Source of the DNA: a virus
DNA: 38,069 nt
Virus record (IMG/VR): IMGVR_UViG_3300044614_000834
Location: 1-38,069 of that record
Reading direction: 5' to 3' (one strand)
Of this stretch, positions 29,821-38,069 are shown in pieces. The notes beneath the pieces were generated by a model, which worked only from the letters and a program-made list of their open reading frames with translations, had not been told where the DNA came from and did not search any database. Each line of letters starts with the position of its first letter. Positions within the stretch are counted from its first letter, which is position 1. A program made the translations under genes and the position numbers.

Positions 29821-30128
29821 GTGACTCAGAGTACCTTTGGTACTACGTGGCACACGAAACAGGCTGTCCAAGTGTCCAAATCCTCAAAGAGTATCTTACT
29901 TATGAGGATCTGGAAAAATGGATGGCCTATTTTTATAGACGGAAGCAGGAGCGCGAAAAGCAGGACTGGTACTTGGCGTCTATTGCTCACATAGTGGCAT
30001 GTACGATGGGTCAGAGTAAAACGAAGATCGAAGACCACTTACTGAAATTCAGCAATGAAACTCCAGCCCCTAACCCTGACGCCTCTAAGGCGATGTGGTT
30101 GAAGGCTCTAGGGATTAAAGAAATATGA
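29814..30128 (+). CDS. Tail assembly chaperone extension, gpT-like (made by -1 frameshift)
   Basis: This reading frame has no convincing start of its own (a GTG at 29847 lacks a ribosome site). Entered by the -1 shift, it adds 104 residues (VLSDSEYLWYYVAHETGCPSVQ..., LTYEDLEKWMAYFYRRKQEREKQDWYLASIAHIVACTMG) to the gpG-like protein, giving a fusion of 221 residues. The eylw.f......e.g....e......s.se...w.ay...... pattern is typical of gpT-type C-termini. It overlaps the tape measure start by four bases. Confidence 0.8.
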   Translation, partial: VLSDSEYLWYYVAHETGCPSVQILKEYLTYEDLEKWMAYFYRRKQEREKQDWYLASIAHIVACTMGQSKTKIEDHLLKFSNETPAPNPDASKAMWLKALGIKEI

Positions 30129-32866
30129 GCGGCCCATCTCGCGAACTACCTCCATTAGTCGTAAAGATTACTGCGGACTCGTCTAAGCTGAAAAAAGGTT
30201 TAGAGGACGCGGTTAAGGCTGCCAAAGAAGCTGCGGATTCGATCACTAAGAATTTCGGCAAAGCTAATCTCGATCAAATCAAACAGCGTCGAGAGACGCT
30301 TCGGCGTCTAGGTTCTATTGATAAAGCATACGCTAAACAGAGAATAGCCGAGGACAAAGAATCGGCTTCTAAGAAGAAAGAGATCCATAAGGATACTCTA
30401 GACTGGATGCGCAAGGCCAATAAGAAATACGCCGATCAGACGCGTTCCGATGCCGTTAAGAATTTTGGTAGATTGACTTCTACGTTCAAAGGCTTGAAAA
30501 GCAGCAAGGCCGCCAAAGACGGCATGGATCTAAACGGACTTGTAGCCAGCGGAGAGAAAGAACTTGCCGCCGCTAAGACTAGAGCCAAGAAAGCCGCGAA
30601 TACTATTCGAGGTATTTGGGAAGATCGCCGCAACGAGACAAACCGACGAAACAAGCAAGTAGATAAAGCCTACAAAAACCAACGCATCGCCGAGGATAAA
30701 CGGGCCGCCGAAGACACAGCGAGAGCGAAGCGGGCAGCCGCTTCTATCCGCCGATACCGAGCGCAGCGAGAAGAGGCCCAGGCCGCTGACGAACAAAGAG
30801 TTCTTCGCCGCTCCCGTCTCAGGCAAGTAAGGACGGGCCGAGCCCGTCAGGAAGCATGGCAAACCTCTTGGCGTAACCCCACTACGTGGGGTGGACGCAT
30901 GAGTAGAGGGTTAGAAGCTGGCGGCGGCAACATGATGGGCGCTCGCGCTGATATGTACATGCACCGACAATCCCTGATGAGCATGGTCGGGAGTGCCGCT
31001 AGTTTCGTTAAGCCATTGGCGGAGTTCCAGAACTACGCAGTCGGCATTAGGCAGTTCACAGGTTCCGCCGAAGAAGCGAAACAAGTCTTGAATGACTTAC
31101 AAGACTTCGCTTTGCTGTCGCCGTACACCATGTCTTCCGTGATGGAGGGCACGACGCTTATGATGCGGTACGGCATGGAGGCTGAAGATGCTGTAGACAC
31201 TACTAGGATGCTAGGCGACGTAGCTGGCGGTAATGCGGAAAAGCTGCGACTATTAGCATTAGCGGTAGGTCAGACTACTTCTATAGGCAGACTTCAAGGC
31301 CAAGAACTCCGTCAAATGACGGAGCACGGCTTTAATCCGCTGCAAATCGCTGCTGAGCACATGCTCGGCCCCAATGCCTCTAAGCAGGACATCAAAGCCA
31401 AAGTCTACGAATTTTCTAAAGCAATGCGAGCAGGTCGCATAGACGCAGAATTCGTTGTCAAGGCATTGGAAGTAGGAACCGCCGAAGGCGGCAAGTACGC
31501 CGGGCAGATGGCGGCCTACAACAAGACCATCGACGGTATGACCAACCAGATTTTAGAAACCATGACTCTGGTTAAGAAAGAGATTGCCGCTATTTTCGAG
31601 AAAGATATCGAGAAGTTACTTGCTCAAGTATTACGGTATACCAATGCCTTGGTTTTATATCTCAAAGATGCTAAGAATGCAGATACTATTAAATCTTACG
31701 CTTTGCTGGCAGCTAAGGTTTTCGGTGCTGTAGCGGCGTTTCACGCCTTTGGTATGGCGGTAGCTTACTCTAAGTGGATGCTAGGTTCGTTAGCTATAGT
31801 GCTAGGCACTATCTGGAAGCTGTTGCTGCCGTTTCGGTGGCTGCTGGGGCAACTAGCATGGTTGTTCGTTCGGTTGGGTATTAGCGCAGTGACAGCATTG
31901 GCTCCCGTCATTGGATCTATAACAATGATGCAACTGGGATTCGCCGCTGCTGCTTTAGGCATAGTCGCTTTCGGCGTAGTGTTAGCCACGACTATGTATA
32001 ATGCTAACAAAGACGTCATTAAATACAACGAAGAGCTGAAAAAGGCTAACGAACTACAAGACGAACTAAATGGGATCAACAATCGACGACATCGAGAAGA
32101 GATGGATAAGATTATGGCCGAGCAAGACCCCGCCAAACGCAAGCAAATGGCAACTGACTTAATGGCTCGGTATGAAACGGAACTACAGGGCAAGAATACT
32201 AATATCGAGACACAGAAGGCTTTGATTGCTGCTTATGAACCACAAGCCAACCGAGCTTTTCAGAGTGCCCAGCTACCTCTAACCAAACAGGACTACGAAC
32301 AGGGAATGCGAGTGGGTCGCGTAGTCGGCAGGGCGGAGTGGGTAAATGAAAGTGAGAATTTGAAGATACTAGAAAACGACAGACGGACGCTGAAAAGTAA
32401 TATAGAAGCGCTGAAGGACCAAACTGGTGTCATAGGTAAAGATACCGGAGCCGGAGGTCTATTTGATCCGAAGTCTTGGCTAAAGGGACTAGAGCCGTAT
32501 CTGAAGGATCTAAAGGAAATAGAGACTAAGAAACTCGACGGCCCTGTGAATTTCGACACAATGGTCCGGCCTGAAGACCCTGAAGAAGTCAAAGCCGCGA
32601 AGCGGCGAGCTAAAGGAATCTCTAATGCCCCTGCCGATCTACCGATGCCGACGCTCGCGGGCACGTCAACTCACGCCGAACGCTTGTATCGATACGACCA
32701 GATGATGAAAGGCGATAAAGTAGGAACTCCAGCAGAACAAAAGCAAATTACTTTACTGGAGCGTATCGCAAAGAATACCCAATTTATGAATACAGCAGGC
32801 GGAGTCCCTAATATGAAACAACCTACGCCGCAAATGGCTTCCTTCGTATCAGGACCGACTAACTAA
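30125..32866 (+). CDS. Tail tape measure protein, 913 aa
   Basis: The longest tail gene downstream of the chaperones is the tape measure, setting tail length. The N-terminal 250 residues are helical and Lys/Arg/Ala-rich coiled coil. Residues about 270-470 form a tape-measure N-terminal type domain (RQFTGSAEEAKQVLNDLQDFALLSPYTMSSVMEGTTLMMRYGMEAEDAVDTTRMLGDVAGGNAEKLRLLALAVGQ, with QGQELRQMTEHGFNPL). Residues about 522-628 contain several membrane helices (LAIVLGTIWKLLLPF, ALGIVAFGVVLATTM), consistent with insertion into the host membrane at DNA ejection. The rest is helical. ATGA overlap with the chaperone gene. Confidence 0.88.
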   Translation: MSGPSRELPPLVVKITADSSKLKKGLEDAVKAAKEAADSITKNFGKANLDQIKQRRETLRRLGSIDKAYAKQRIAEDKESASKKKEIHKDTLDWMRKANKKYADQTRSDAVKNFGRLTSTFKGLKSSKAAKDGMDLNGLVASGEKELAAAKTRAKKAANTIRGIWEDRRNETNRRNKQVDKAYKNQRIAEDKRAAEDTARAKRAAASIRRYRAQREEAQAADEQRVLRRSRLRQVRTGRARQEAWQTSWRNPTTWGGRMSRGLEAGGGNMMGARADMYMHRQSLMSMVGSAASFVKPLAEFQNYAVGIRQFTGSAEEAKQVLNDLQDFALLSPYTMSSVMEGTTLMMRYGMEAEDAVDTTRMLGDVAGGNAEKLRLLALAVGQTTSIGRLQGQELRQMTEHGFNPLQIAAEHMLGPNASKQDIKAKVYEFSKAMRAGRIDAEFVVKALEVGTAEGGKYAGQMAAYNKTIDGMTNQILETMTLVKKEIAAIFEKDIEKLLAQVLRYTNALVLYLKDAKNADTIKSYALLAAKVFGAVAAFHAFGMAVAYSKWMLGSLAIVLGTIWKLLLPFRWLLGQLAWLFVRLGISAVTALAPVIGSITMMQLGFAAAALGIVAFGVVLATTMYNANKDVIKYNEELKKANELQDELNGINNRRHREEMDKIMAEQDPAKRKQMATDLMARYETELQGKNTNIETQKALIAAYEPQANRAFQSAQLPLTKQDYEQGMRVGRVVGRAEWVNESENLKILENDRRTLKSNIEALKDQTGVIGKDTGAGGLFDPKSWLKGLEPYLKDLKEIETKKLDGPVNFDTMVRPEDPEEVKAAKRRAKGISNAPADLPMPTLAGTSTHAERLYRYDQMMKGDKVGTPAEQKQITLLERIAKNTQFMNTAGGVPNMKQPTPQMASFVSGPTN

Positions 32867-32868
32867 CC

Positions 32869-33831
32869 ATGCCAACATCCAGAGTAGTAGGACCGTTAGC
32901 CACTCGCTTCCAGCGAGATTTAGAAGGTCATCGTACCTATGAGGTCGATTGGCATATCGAGACTAGCGACTACAATCACAATATCGCTTACATATTAGCC
33001 GATTGGCCGTTATTCGCAGTAGGACAGCCTTACAACCTTTCTGCCCTTTGGCCGGAAAGCAATGGCGTAGATGCCTGGGCGTTTTCTACGCCTGAGCTTA
33101 ATATCGCCCCTCATCCGAATGCAGGCGAATACGCTAAGTGCCGTAACTGGGTAATCACTCAGACTTGGTCTACGAAGCACTCTTGGCGATGCAATACTTT
33201 CCCAGTGGAGAATCCACTCCTAGAGCCGGTACACTTGTCTGGAGACTTCGTGCATGAGACACGCGAAGTTAAGATGGACAAGGATGATAAGCCGCTCTTG
33301 TTCCCTAATTTCGAGCCGATCACCGGCCCGTTGACCGAAACCCGGCTATCGTATCCTACTTTGAACATTACGTTCAATTCTGCTGGTTTGCCGATTTCTA
33401 CTTATGTGCTTCTCATCAACAAGGTGAACGATGCTGAGTTGTGGGGGCTACCGCCAAGATGCGTCAGGTTCGTGGATGCTCGGTGGGAGCGTAAGGTATA
33501 CGGTTCCTGTAGCTACTACTTCACGATTACCTACACATTTGAAATCAAGGAAACGACTTTCGATAACGACATCCCAGCAGAAGGTACACGGGAGCTGATT
33601 GCTTTCGATGCCGATCCCCTGAATCCAAATAACTGGAAGAACTGTAAGACTCCTGACGGCGAAAACACGGTGAAACCGTTAGATTCGTCAGGCCGCTCGC
33701 TGGTCAAAACAGGCACAGATGGAGACGGAAATCCAATCTACCAGTTTCCACAAGCTATAATCACACCGAAGATTTACAAAGAAGGCAATCTCCTTCTCCT
33801 CGGAATCCCTTCAGACATTTCTAGCCTATAA
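32869..33831 (+). CDS. Distal tail-region protein, 320 aa
   Basis: The product follows the tape measure, where distal tail (Dit-like) or minor tail genes lie. It is rich in Trp, Pro and aromatic residues (WHIETSDYNHNIAYILADWPLFAVGQPYNLSALWPESN, RNWVITQTWSTKHSW), with a central FVHETREVKMDKDDKPLLFPNFEP segment and a C-terminal strand-rich region (YYFTITYTFEIKETTFDNDIPAEGTRELI). No known family is recognised. It may form the tail tip base. Gap to tape measure is two bases; next gene overlaps by one. Confidence 0.6.
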   Translation: MPTSRVVGPLATRFQRDLEGHRTYEVDWHIETSDYNHNIAYILADWPLFAVGQPYNLSALWPESNGVDAWAFSTPELNIAPHPNAGEYAKCRNWVITQTWSTKHSWRCNTFPVENPLLEPVHLSGDFVHETREVKMDKDDKPLLFPNFEPITGPLTETRLSYPTLNITFNSAGLPISTYVLLINKVNDAELWGLPPRCVRFVDARWERKVYGSCSYYFTITYTFEIKETTFDNDIPAEGTRELIAFDADPLNPNNWKNCKTPDGENTVKPLDSSGRSLVKTGTDGDGNPIYQFPQAIITPKIYKEGNLLLLGIPSDISSL

Positions 33832-34310
33832 TGAAAAACCACGAAACAATCAATACGTCGAAAATGGCGGATTACGGCGACCGGGCTACGTTCATCATCA
33901 AGGCTGTCTACCAGGAATACGCCACCTCGCAGGCATATGCGGCGTCTCACGCCTACGACTTCCTAAACATGGGCTTAGAGTCTGCTTGGCAGACTATCCA
34001 AAAGATAAGCCCGTCCAAAGAACAACCGATCAATTTAGGACATCTGGAAGGGACTTATCCTATACTGGTACTCTCCCATGATTTACCGAAGCTCGCTCCA
34101 AACTCTCCTGATGTGCTCAAAAACGCACAGGAAGCCAACGCTATTGTCCTCACCAACGCCGATGGCGTTGTTGTCGGACTGCTGAGAGCGAAGCGAGCAA
34201 TGGTAGTAGAATACCCATTTCCAGTATTCGCCAAAGCGACAACGGCGACTACCCTTTTAAGCATTACTGCGATCCCGGTGCCGCCACATGAAATCGTATC
34301 ATCTAAGTAG
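33831..34310 (+). CDS. Hypothetical tail-tip protein, 159 aa
   Basis: The product begins MKNHETINTSKMADYGDRATFIIKAVYQEYATSQAYAASHAYDFL, then WQTIQKISPSKEQPINLGHLEGTYPILVLSHDLPKL, VLTNADGVVVGLLRAKRAMVV and VPPHEIVSSK. No family match is claimed; by position it belongs to the tail tip. It shares 23 bp with the next gene's start. Confidence 0.55.
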   Translation: MKNHETINTSKMADYGDRATFIIKAVYQEYATSQAYAASHAYDFLNMGLESAWQTIQKISPSKEQPINLGHLEGTYPILVLSHDLPKLAPNSPDVLKNAQEANAIVLTNADGVVVGLLRAKRAMVVEYPFPVFAKATTATTLLSITAIPVPPHEIVSSK

Positions 34311-37101
34311 GGCCGACCGAGATCTAGTCGCAAAAGCCGTCCGACAGACTATGTCGGAGCAGGCGAAGCGACCTCGTATCGAGACACGACCTACTCCGGC
34401 AGTTGACGGTAATGAATACTGGGCAGAGCCTCCTGCGGGTTCCGGTTTCCCTGCGGCTACTGTCGATGCCGAAGGCATCATATCGCCGTCGGGTGTCTAT
34501 TGCCGGGTATTCGCTAGGGGCGATGACGATAAGCTAGTCGAGCTTAAATACAACGACGGCAGGCCCGTTCTACGGGCGGTATTCAACTACACGAAACACA
34601 GCCTCGCTGGTCGGGCCAGGATTAGCCAGCATCGCGATGGAACCTGGGTAGTCGGCAATACGCCGACTGAGGCAGGCGGCGGTCCTGACTGCGGTTGTGT
34701 CGGATACGGCGTCTGGGTAGCAGATTCTAATTTGATCTGGCAATGGCCTACTGGGCAGTGCGGCACTAACACATTAACCGGCACAACTACACCAGCTCCT
34801 ACTACCACTTCAGGAGCAAGCACTACTTCCACCCCGACCACTACGTTTAATGTCCCGACTTCCTCGACTCAGCCGCCAGTAACCCAGCCGACTACACCGT
34901 CTCCACGGTGCCGAGATCATCGATGCATGCTGGTTTGCGGAACATCAGGTCCGGCGCCTACTACGGGTCCAGGAACTACAGGCGGCCCGGCGACTACGTT
35001 TGCCCCGCGATTGGTTTATCAATTGGCAGGAGGAACGCCTTGTCCGACAGGCTGTAGTTGTTTCGGTCTGGGCGATCCGTGTTGGTATGAAGACGGTGAG
35101 GTGGTTTCGGTGTGTATGGGTGCTGATAGCACCGCCACAACCACTACCTGGAATCCCGGCGGACTACTTGATATTGCTGCCTGGGCAGTTGCCGCTATTG
35201 GTACAATTCCGCCGCTCACGCGGAGATATGCAAAGAGGACCGGAACTGACGACGCTTGGGTATTGTGCGGTCCTCCATTGGATGACGACGAGACTGATGG
35301 CTTCGATGTGGTTCTTCATCGAGCAGAACTATATCCATTAGGATTAGATCCCAATGGATACAAGCAGCACGATAAGATGGCGTATGTGTCCATCTACGAA
35401 ACTCCATATCTCAGAATGGCGTCCCAGGGACCGTGGGATGACCCGGACATCGACGTAGGTACAGGTAGTTCTAAAGTCATGCACGCCATGACATATAAGC
35501 AGCAATTGCTGTATTGGCAAGAACGAGACTTTCTAGGCGCAGTTACCTATCGCAGTCCTGCGATTCAGACTATTGGAACCTATCCTACTGGTTTCTACCG
35601 CGTCTATTGGGAATCTACGGGCGACACGCAACCTATGAAATCGGGAGTGGATTTAACTCCTCCTGTCTGGCTTCCGATGCAGATGGACATCTGGATGGAC
35701 GACAACGAAATGGAAGCGTTGAAGCCTCGCAATCCTGCCGTAGATGACGTTCCTCGTCTATACGAAAGGTTCCTATGGGAAGCCAATATCAGGGGTGTGT
35801 GGAAGGACTTAGCATTTGGTTCCAGTGCTTTCGCTGATAGAAACGATTTTATCTTAGAGCATGTGGCGTATAGAAATCAAACAGGCCCAGACGGAGAAGG
35901 CAACCTACTCTACGATCTAGAAGCCAAACCTATTCCTCGCGGATTTCTACACACCCCCGTACTCACCAAACCCCAGGAATCAGCAGCAGCAACATATCCT
36001 ACAGCCGAGCCTGAGCCCCTACCTAGCTTGCAGGAAGCAGGTAGTTGCGGTTTCGTCCGCCCCGACTTCTGCCCTACAGAAGTCGGTGAATGCTGGGTTG
36101 GCCCCTGCGACCCTGATGCCGATCACCTACGCCCTACAGACCAAATCTGTTTCCCAGATAAATGGCCCCGAGGCACTACTACCGGAGGTCCCTATACGAA
36201 CCCCTGCGTTGACGTAGACGGTTCTATCTGCAACTGCCCTTCTACCTCCCCGCCTCTCACTTCGGCGTGTCCGCCGACTACTTCCCTCGGGCCGGTGCCG
36301 TGTGCCGGTGTTTGCGAATTCTACAGCGACGGTATCCGTTGGCATCTGAAAGAATTTGGATGCTCTGCGGAATTGGACTACTGTGCTTGTCCTCCTCCGT
36401 CGTGTGACGTAGGGGAAGTGAACTCTAGAACATATACACTTTGCTACAACAAACAAGTACAGACTACCTCCGCCCCGACGTGCAAATGTTGCACGCCGAC
36501 AACCACTATCGGTCCAACCTGCTCCCATTCGCTGTGCCATTATAAGGTAACGGCAGGTAAATGGGAATTAGTAACGGCTAAAGGCACCTGTCCGCCTGAA
36601 TGCCCTTGCCCTGAACCGGAAACCCTGTTACCGCCGATCCACTCCTGTAGCAAACTGAAGCTACGGTGCGGAGCCGCACCTGACTACCGAGAAATCAAAG
36701 TCGATTTCATCGACTGGATAGAGGAAACTGATGCTAAGTCGCCTTTCTTCGGTAAGAAGAAAGCACGCGGGACCGTATTCTGGGCAACCAATGTCAAGTT
36801 GCTAGGCAAGACAGTAACCATGTACGACCATTGGTGTATCCTAGATTTACCTAGTGACGATTTAACTAATTTCAGAATGATTGCATCGTGGGGAGTCACC
36901 GAATCTACAGCGTGTAACGCTGCCCCTGGCGATCCGACTCCGTTTCACTGGTCGCTAACTGACCGATGCTGTGACGCATCGCCGGAAGCAGCGGCGACAT
37001 ATGATGGAGGAAGTCCTGGTGACTCTATGATCGCCGGCCCAGACGGCGGTGCTCCTGATTCCGCTATGGACGGAGATAATATCGACGGGGGAAGCCCATG
37101 A
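34288..37101 (+). CDS. Large Cys-rich, Thr/Pro-linked distal tail protein, 937 aa
   Basis: Residues 1-160 form a folded domain (YWAEPPAGSGFPAATVDAEGIISPSGVYCRVFARGDD, YTKHSLAGRARISQHRDG). Residues about 164-206 and others are Thr/Pro linkers (TTTPAPTTTSG). A large central domain spans about 290-600 (WVLCGPPLDDDETDGFDVVLHRAELY, YVSIYETPYLRM). The C-terminal third has Cys modules of the form C-x3/4-C-x8-W-x6/8-C-x3/6-C-x-C (about residues 671-706 and 744-777). The end is Asp-Gly-Gly repeated (TYDGGSPGD, PDGGAPD, MDGDNIDGGSP). It is likely a tail-tip or receptor-binding component, by context. No enzyme motif is visible. It overlaps both neighbours. Confidence 0.65.
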   Translation: MKSYHLSRADRDLVAKAVRQTMSEQAKRPRIETRPTPAVDGNEYWAEPPAGSGFPAATVDAEGIISPSGVYCRVFARGDDDKLVELKYNDGRPVLRAVFNYTKHSLAGRARISQHRDGTWVVGNTPTEAGGGPDCGCVGYGVWVADSNLIWQWPTGQCGTNTLTGTTTPAPTTTSGASTTSTPTTTFNVPTSSTQPPVTQPTTPSPRCRDHRCMLVCGTSGPAPTTGPGTTGGPATTFAPRLVYQLAGGTPCPTGCSCFGLGDPCWYEDGEVVSVCMGADSTATTTTWNPGGLLDIAAWAVAAIGTIPPLTRRYAKRTGTDDAWVLCGPPLDDDETDGFDVVLHRAELYPLGLDPNGYKQHDKMAYVSIYETPYLRMASQGPWDDPDIDVGTGSSKVMHAMTYKQQLLYWQERDFLGAVTYRSPAIQTIGTYPTGFYRVYWESTGDTQPMKSGVDLTPPVWLPMQMDIWMDDNEMEALKPRNPAVDDVPRLYERFLWEANIRGVWKDLAFGSSAFADRNDFILEHVAYRNQTGPDGEGNLLYDLEAKPIPRGFLHTPVLTKPQESAAATYPTAEPEPLPSLQEAGSCGFVRPDFCPTEVGECWVGPCDPDADHLRPTDQICFPDKWPRGTTTGGPYTNPCVDVDGSICNCPSTSPPLTSACPPTTSLGPVPCAGVCEFYSDGIRWHLKEFGCSAELDYCACPPPSCDVGEVNSRTYTLCYNKQVQTTSAPTCKCCTPTTTIGPTCSHSLCHYKVTAGKWELVTAKGTCPPECPCPEPETLLPPIHSCSKLKLRCGAAPDYREIKVDFIDWIEETDAKSPFFGKKKARGTVFWATNVKLLGKTVTMYDHWCILDLPSDDLTNFRMIASWGVTESTACNAAPGDPTPFHWSLTDRCCDASPEAAATYDGGSPGDSMIAGPDGGAPDSAMDGDNIDGGSP

Positions 37102-37691
37102 GCACGAAGCGATGTTGCTGTGAATGCCCTCTAATAGCTAAACCGTGGAGACGGGCCAGCCTCAACTTTTTAGGGATGGATTTCGAAGTTGAATTCCCTG
37201 AAGAACCGAACGAGGCTTGCTGCCAGCAAGAGATTAGCGTTTGTAAAGATATCGGGCCGATGTTCATCGGCGATTGTTATTCGGGGCTAGATAGCGTACA
37301 CGGCTATTGGTATGAAAATCTAGACGGTCTTCTCTACCCCGGTACTGATCCTTTCGATAGAGCATTTTGTGACTGGAGATTGATTACGGTTCCGGCTACG
37401 GCAGTCGATTCCTGCTGCGGGTCTTGGAGTTGGAGAGCCCAGGAGTATTGGCGATGGCGGATTCGGTTTTGGGTATGGATTCAGGCTAGAGTTAAGTTCA
37501 TTATTTGCTACTGCCGCACAGAAGACGGGAAACCAGGCTATCGAATGCGCATTGAGATCGATTGGAAAATGATACGGATAACCAACCGTTCTGAGCTACA
37601 GAAGTTAAGATGGCGTAAGTATACTCGCGTTTGTTGCGAAGAATCCGGTGGCGGTGGCGGCACCACTACCGAAGCTCCTCCCCCTCCATAA
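37098..37691 (+). CDS. Cys/Trp-rich distal tail protein, 197 aa
   Basis: The product starts MSTKRCCCECPLIAKPWRRASLNFLGMDFEVEFPEEPNEACCQQE, has many Cys and Trp residues (WRLITVPATAVDSCCGSWSWRAQEYWRWRIRFWVWIQARVKF) and ends in GGGGTTTEAPPPP, an echo of the Thr/Pro linkers around it. It could be a disulfide or metal-stabilised virion piece. No family is recognised. The start overlaps the previous stop (ATGA). Confidence 0.6.
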   Translation: MSTKRCCCECPLIAKPWRRASLNFLGMDFEVEFPEEPNEACCQQEISVCKDIGPMFIGDCYSGLDSVHGYWYENLDGLLYPGTDPFDRAFCDWRLITVPATAVDSCCGSWSWRAQEYWRWRIRFWVWIQARVKFIICYCRTEDGKPGYRMRIEIDWKMIRITNRSELQKLRWRKYTRVCCEESGGGGGTTTEAPPPP

Positions 37692-37708
37692 AGCATAGCA
37701 GAGTATTT

Positions 37709-38069
37709 ATGAGCTGTAGTGGTAATTGCCTTGCATATTGGGACGGTGTCGGGTGGTCGATAGAGCTAGGCACTGAATGCGATAGTCTCTGCCAGTGTTT
37801 TCCCTCCGGCACGCCGGAGATCGGCACCTATAGTTTTCCTTGTCTGAGCACAGAGACGACTACACCGGCTCCTACGACGACGCCGGAGGCGACGACTACA
37901 CCGGCTCCTACTACGACGCCGGAGGCGACGACTACACCGGCTCCCACTACGACGCCGGAGGCGACGACTACTGAGACTCCCACTACGACGCCGGAGGCGA
38001 CGACTACTGAGACACCCACGACGACGCCGGAGGCGACGACTACTGAGACTCCCACTACGACGCCGGAGG
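37709..38069 (+). CDS. Cys-module protein with TTTPAP repeats (3' partial)
   Basis: The gene starts at ATG 37709 and runs off the window. Residues 3-31 (MSCSGNCLAYWDGVGWSIELGTECDSLCQC, key residues C3, C7, W16, C24, C28, C30) repeat the Cys module of the large distal tail protein. The rest is a Thr-Pro-Glu stalk of 12-residue units (ATTTPAPTTTPE, later ATTTETPTTTPE). This mucin-like stalk would be extended. It is probably another tail-tip component; its C-terminal domain is outside the window. The ribosome site is weak. Confidence 0.65.
   Translation, partial: MSCSGNCLAYWDGVGWSIELGTECDSLCQCFPSGTPEIGTYSFPCLSTETTTPAPTTTPEATTTPAPTTTPEATTTPAPTTTPEATTTETPTTTPEATTTETPTTTPEATTTETPTTTPE
37856..38069 (+). 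repeat. In-frame 36-bp repeats encoding TTTPAP/TTTPET stalk
   Basis: One partial 33-bp unit (37856-37888) is followed by five 36-bp units starting at 37889, 37925, 37961, 37997 and 38033 that encode ATTTPAPTTTPE or ATTTETPTTTPE. The array continues beyond the window. Repeat number could vary by recombination. Confidence 0.9.

Noticed and set aside
29847-30128. Independent start (GTG 29847) for the second tail chaperone
   Set aside because: There is no Shine-Dalgarno, and the -1 frame is open from the slippery site, so it is made as a fusion.

Overview
The window is one side of a tailed double-stranded DNA phage (siphovirus-like) or prophage. It carries a near-complete packaging, head, connector and tail gene set: small and large terminase, DUF1073-type portal, DUF2213 protease/scaffold, HK97-fold capsid, connector genes, tail tube, frameshifted tail chaperones and tape measure. 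No integrase, repressor, polymerase, rRNA or recognisable tRNA was seen. The host is inferred, not shown, to be a planctomycete. This rests on a small secreted protein (13959-14381) with the VELNHxYD...FDQVIF...ESWTQxDPE pattern I associate with Planctomycetota, on the thioredoxin-like lipoprotein at 26134-26688, and on Thr-Pro linkers with Cys-rich modules in the tail genes.

Layout. Positions 2-6715 (+) hold tail-fibre and spike genes: a BppU-like fragment, small tail proteins, two paralogous glycine-rich adhesins, and a LamG-type protein with 14 copies of a 23-residue repeat. The small terminase follows (6712-7437). Positions 7434-11399 (-) hold about 14 tightly coupled, mostly unrecognised small genes, one of them an FkbM-type methyltransferase. 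Positions 11400-13250 have no convincing protein gene. They contain a hairpin-dense stretch ending in a minus-strand intrinsic terminator (candidate large structured RNA), a perfect 14-bp dyad, five tandem 28-29 bp iterons and a cluster of CCGGACAT octamers (candidate origin or control region). Positions 13251-15738 carry a NanM-like methyltransferase, minus-strand accessory genes and an HU-like protein.

Positions 15788-22197 (+) hold large terminase, portal, protease/scaffold, decoration protein and major capsid protein, closed by a strong terminator at 22231-22270. Positions 22294-24000 encode a spike with an Mtd-like N-terminus. Positions 24041-26688 look like a lysis or accessory cassette: small membrane proteins, a papain-like cysteine peptidase and a CxxC lipoprotein. 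Positions 26688-30128 hold head-tail connectors, interrupted by a PAS-domain membrane protein, then tail tube and tail chaperones with a clear -1 frameshift site (A AAA AAG, 29808-29814). Positions 30125-38069 hold the tape measure and distal tail genes, ending in Cys-rich, Thr/Pro-rich proteins; the last gene runs off the window.

Most plus-strand genes overlap by ATGA or abut, so they probably form a few long, translationally coupled operons. Minus-strand genes sit between the structural modules like morons. The most promising unexplained parts are the non-coding region 11425-12340, the iteron/octamer region 12419-13215, the minus-strand small-gene island, the phage PAS protein, and a genome-wide excess of short perfect hairpins with 3-nt loops.
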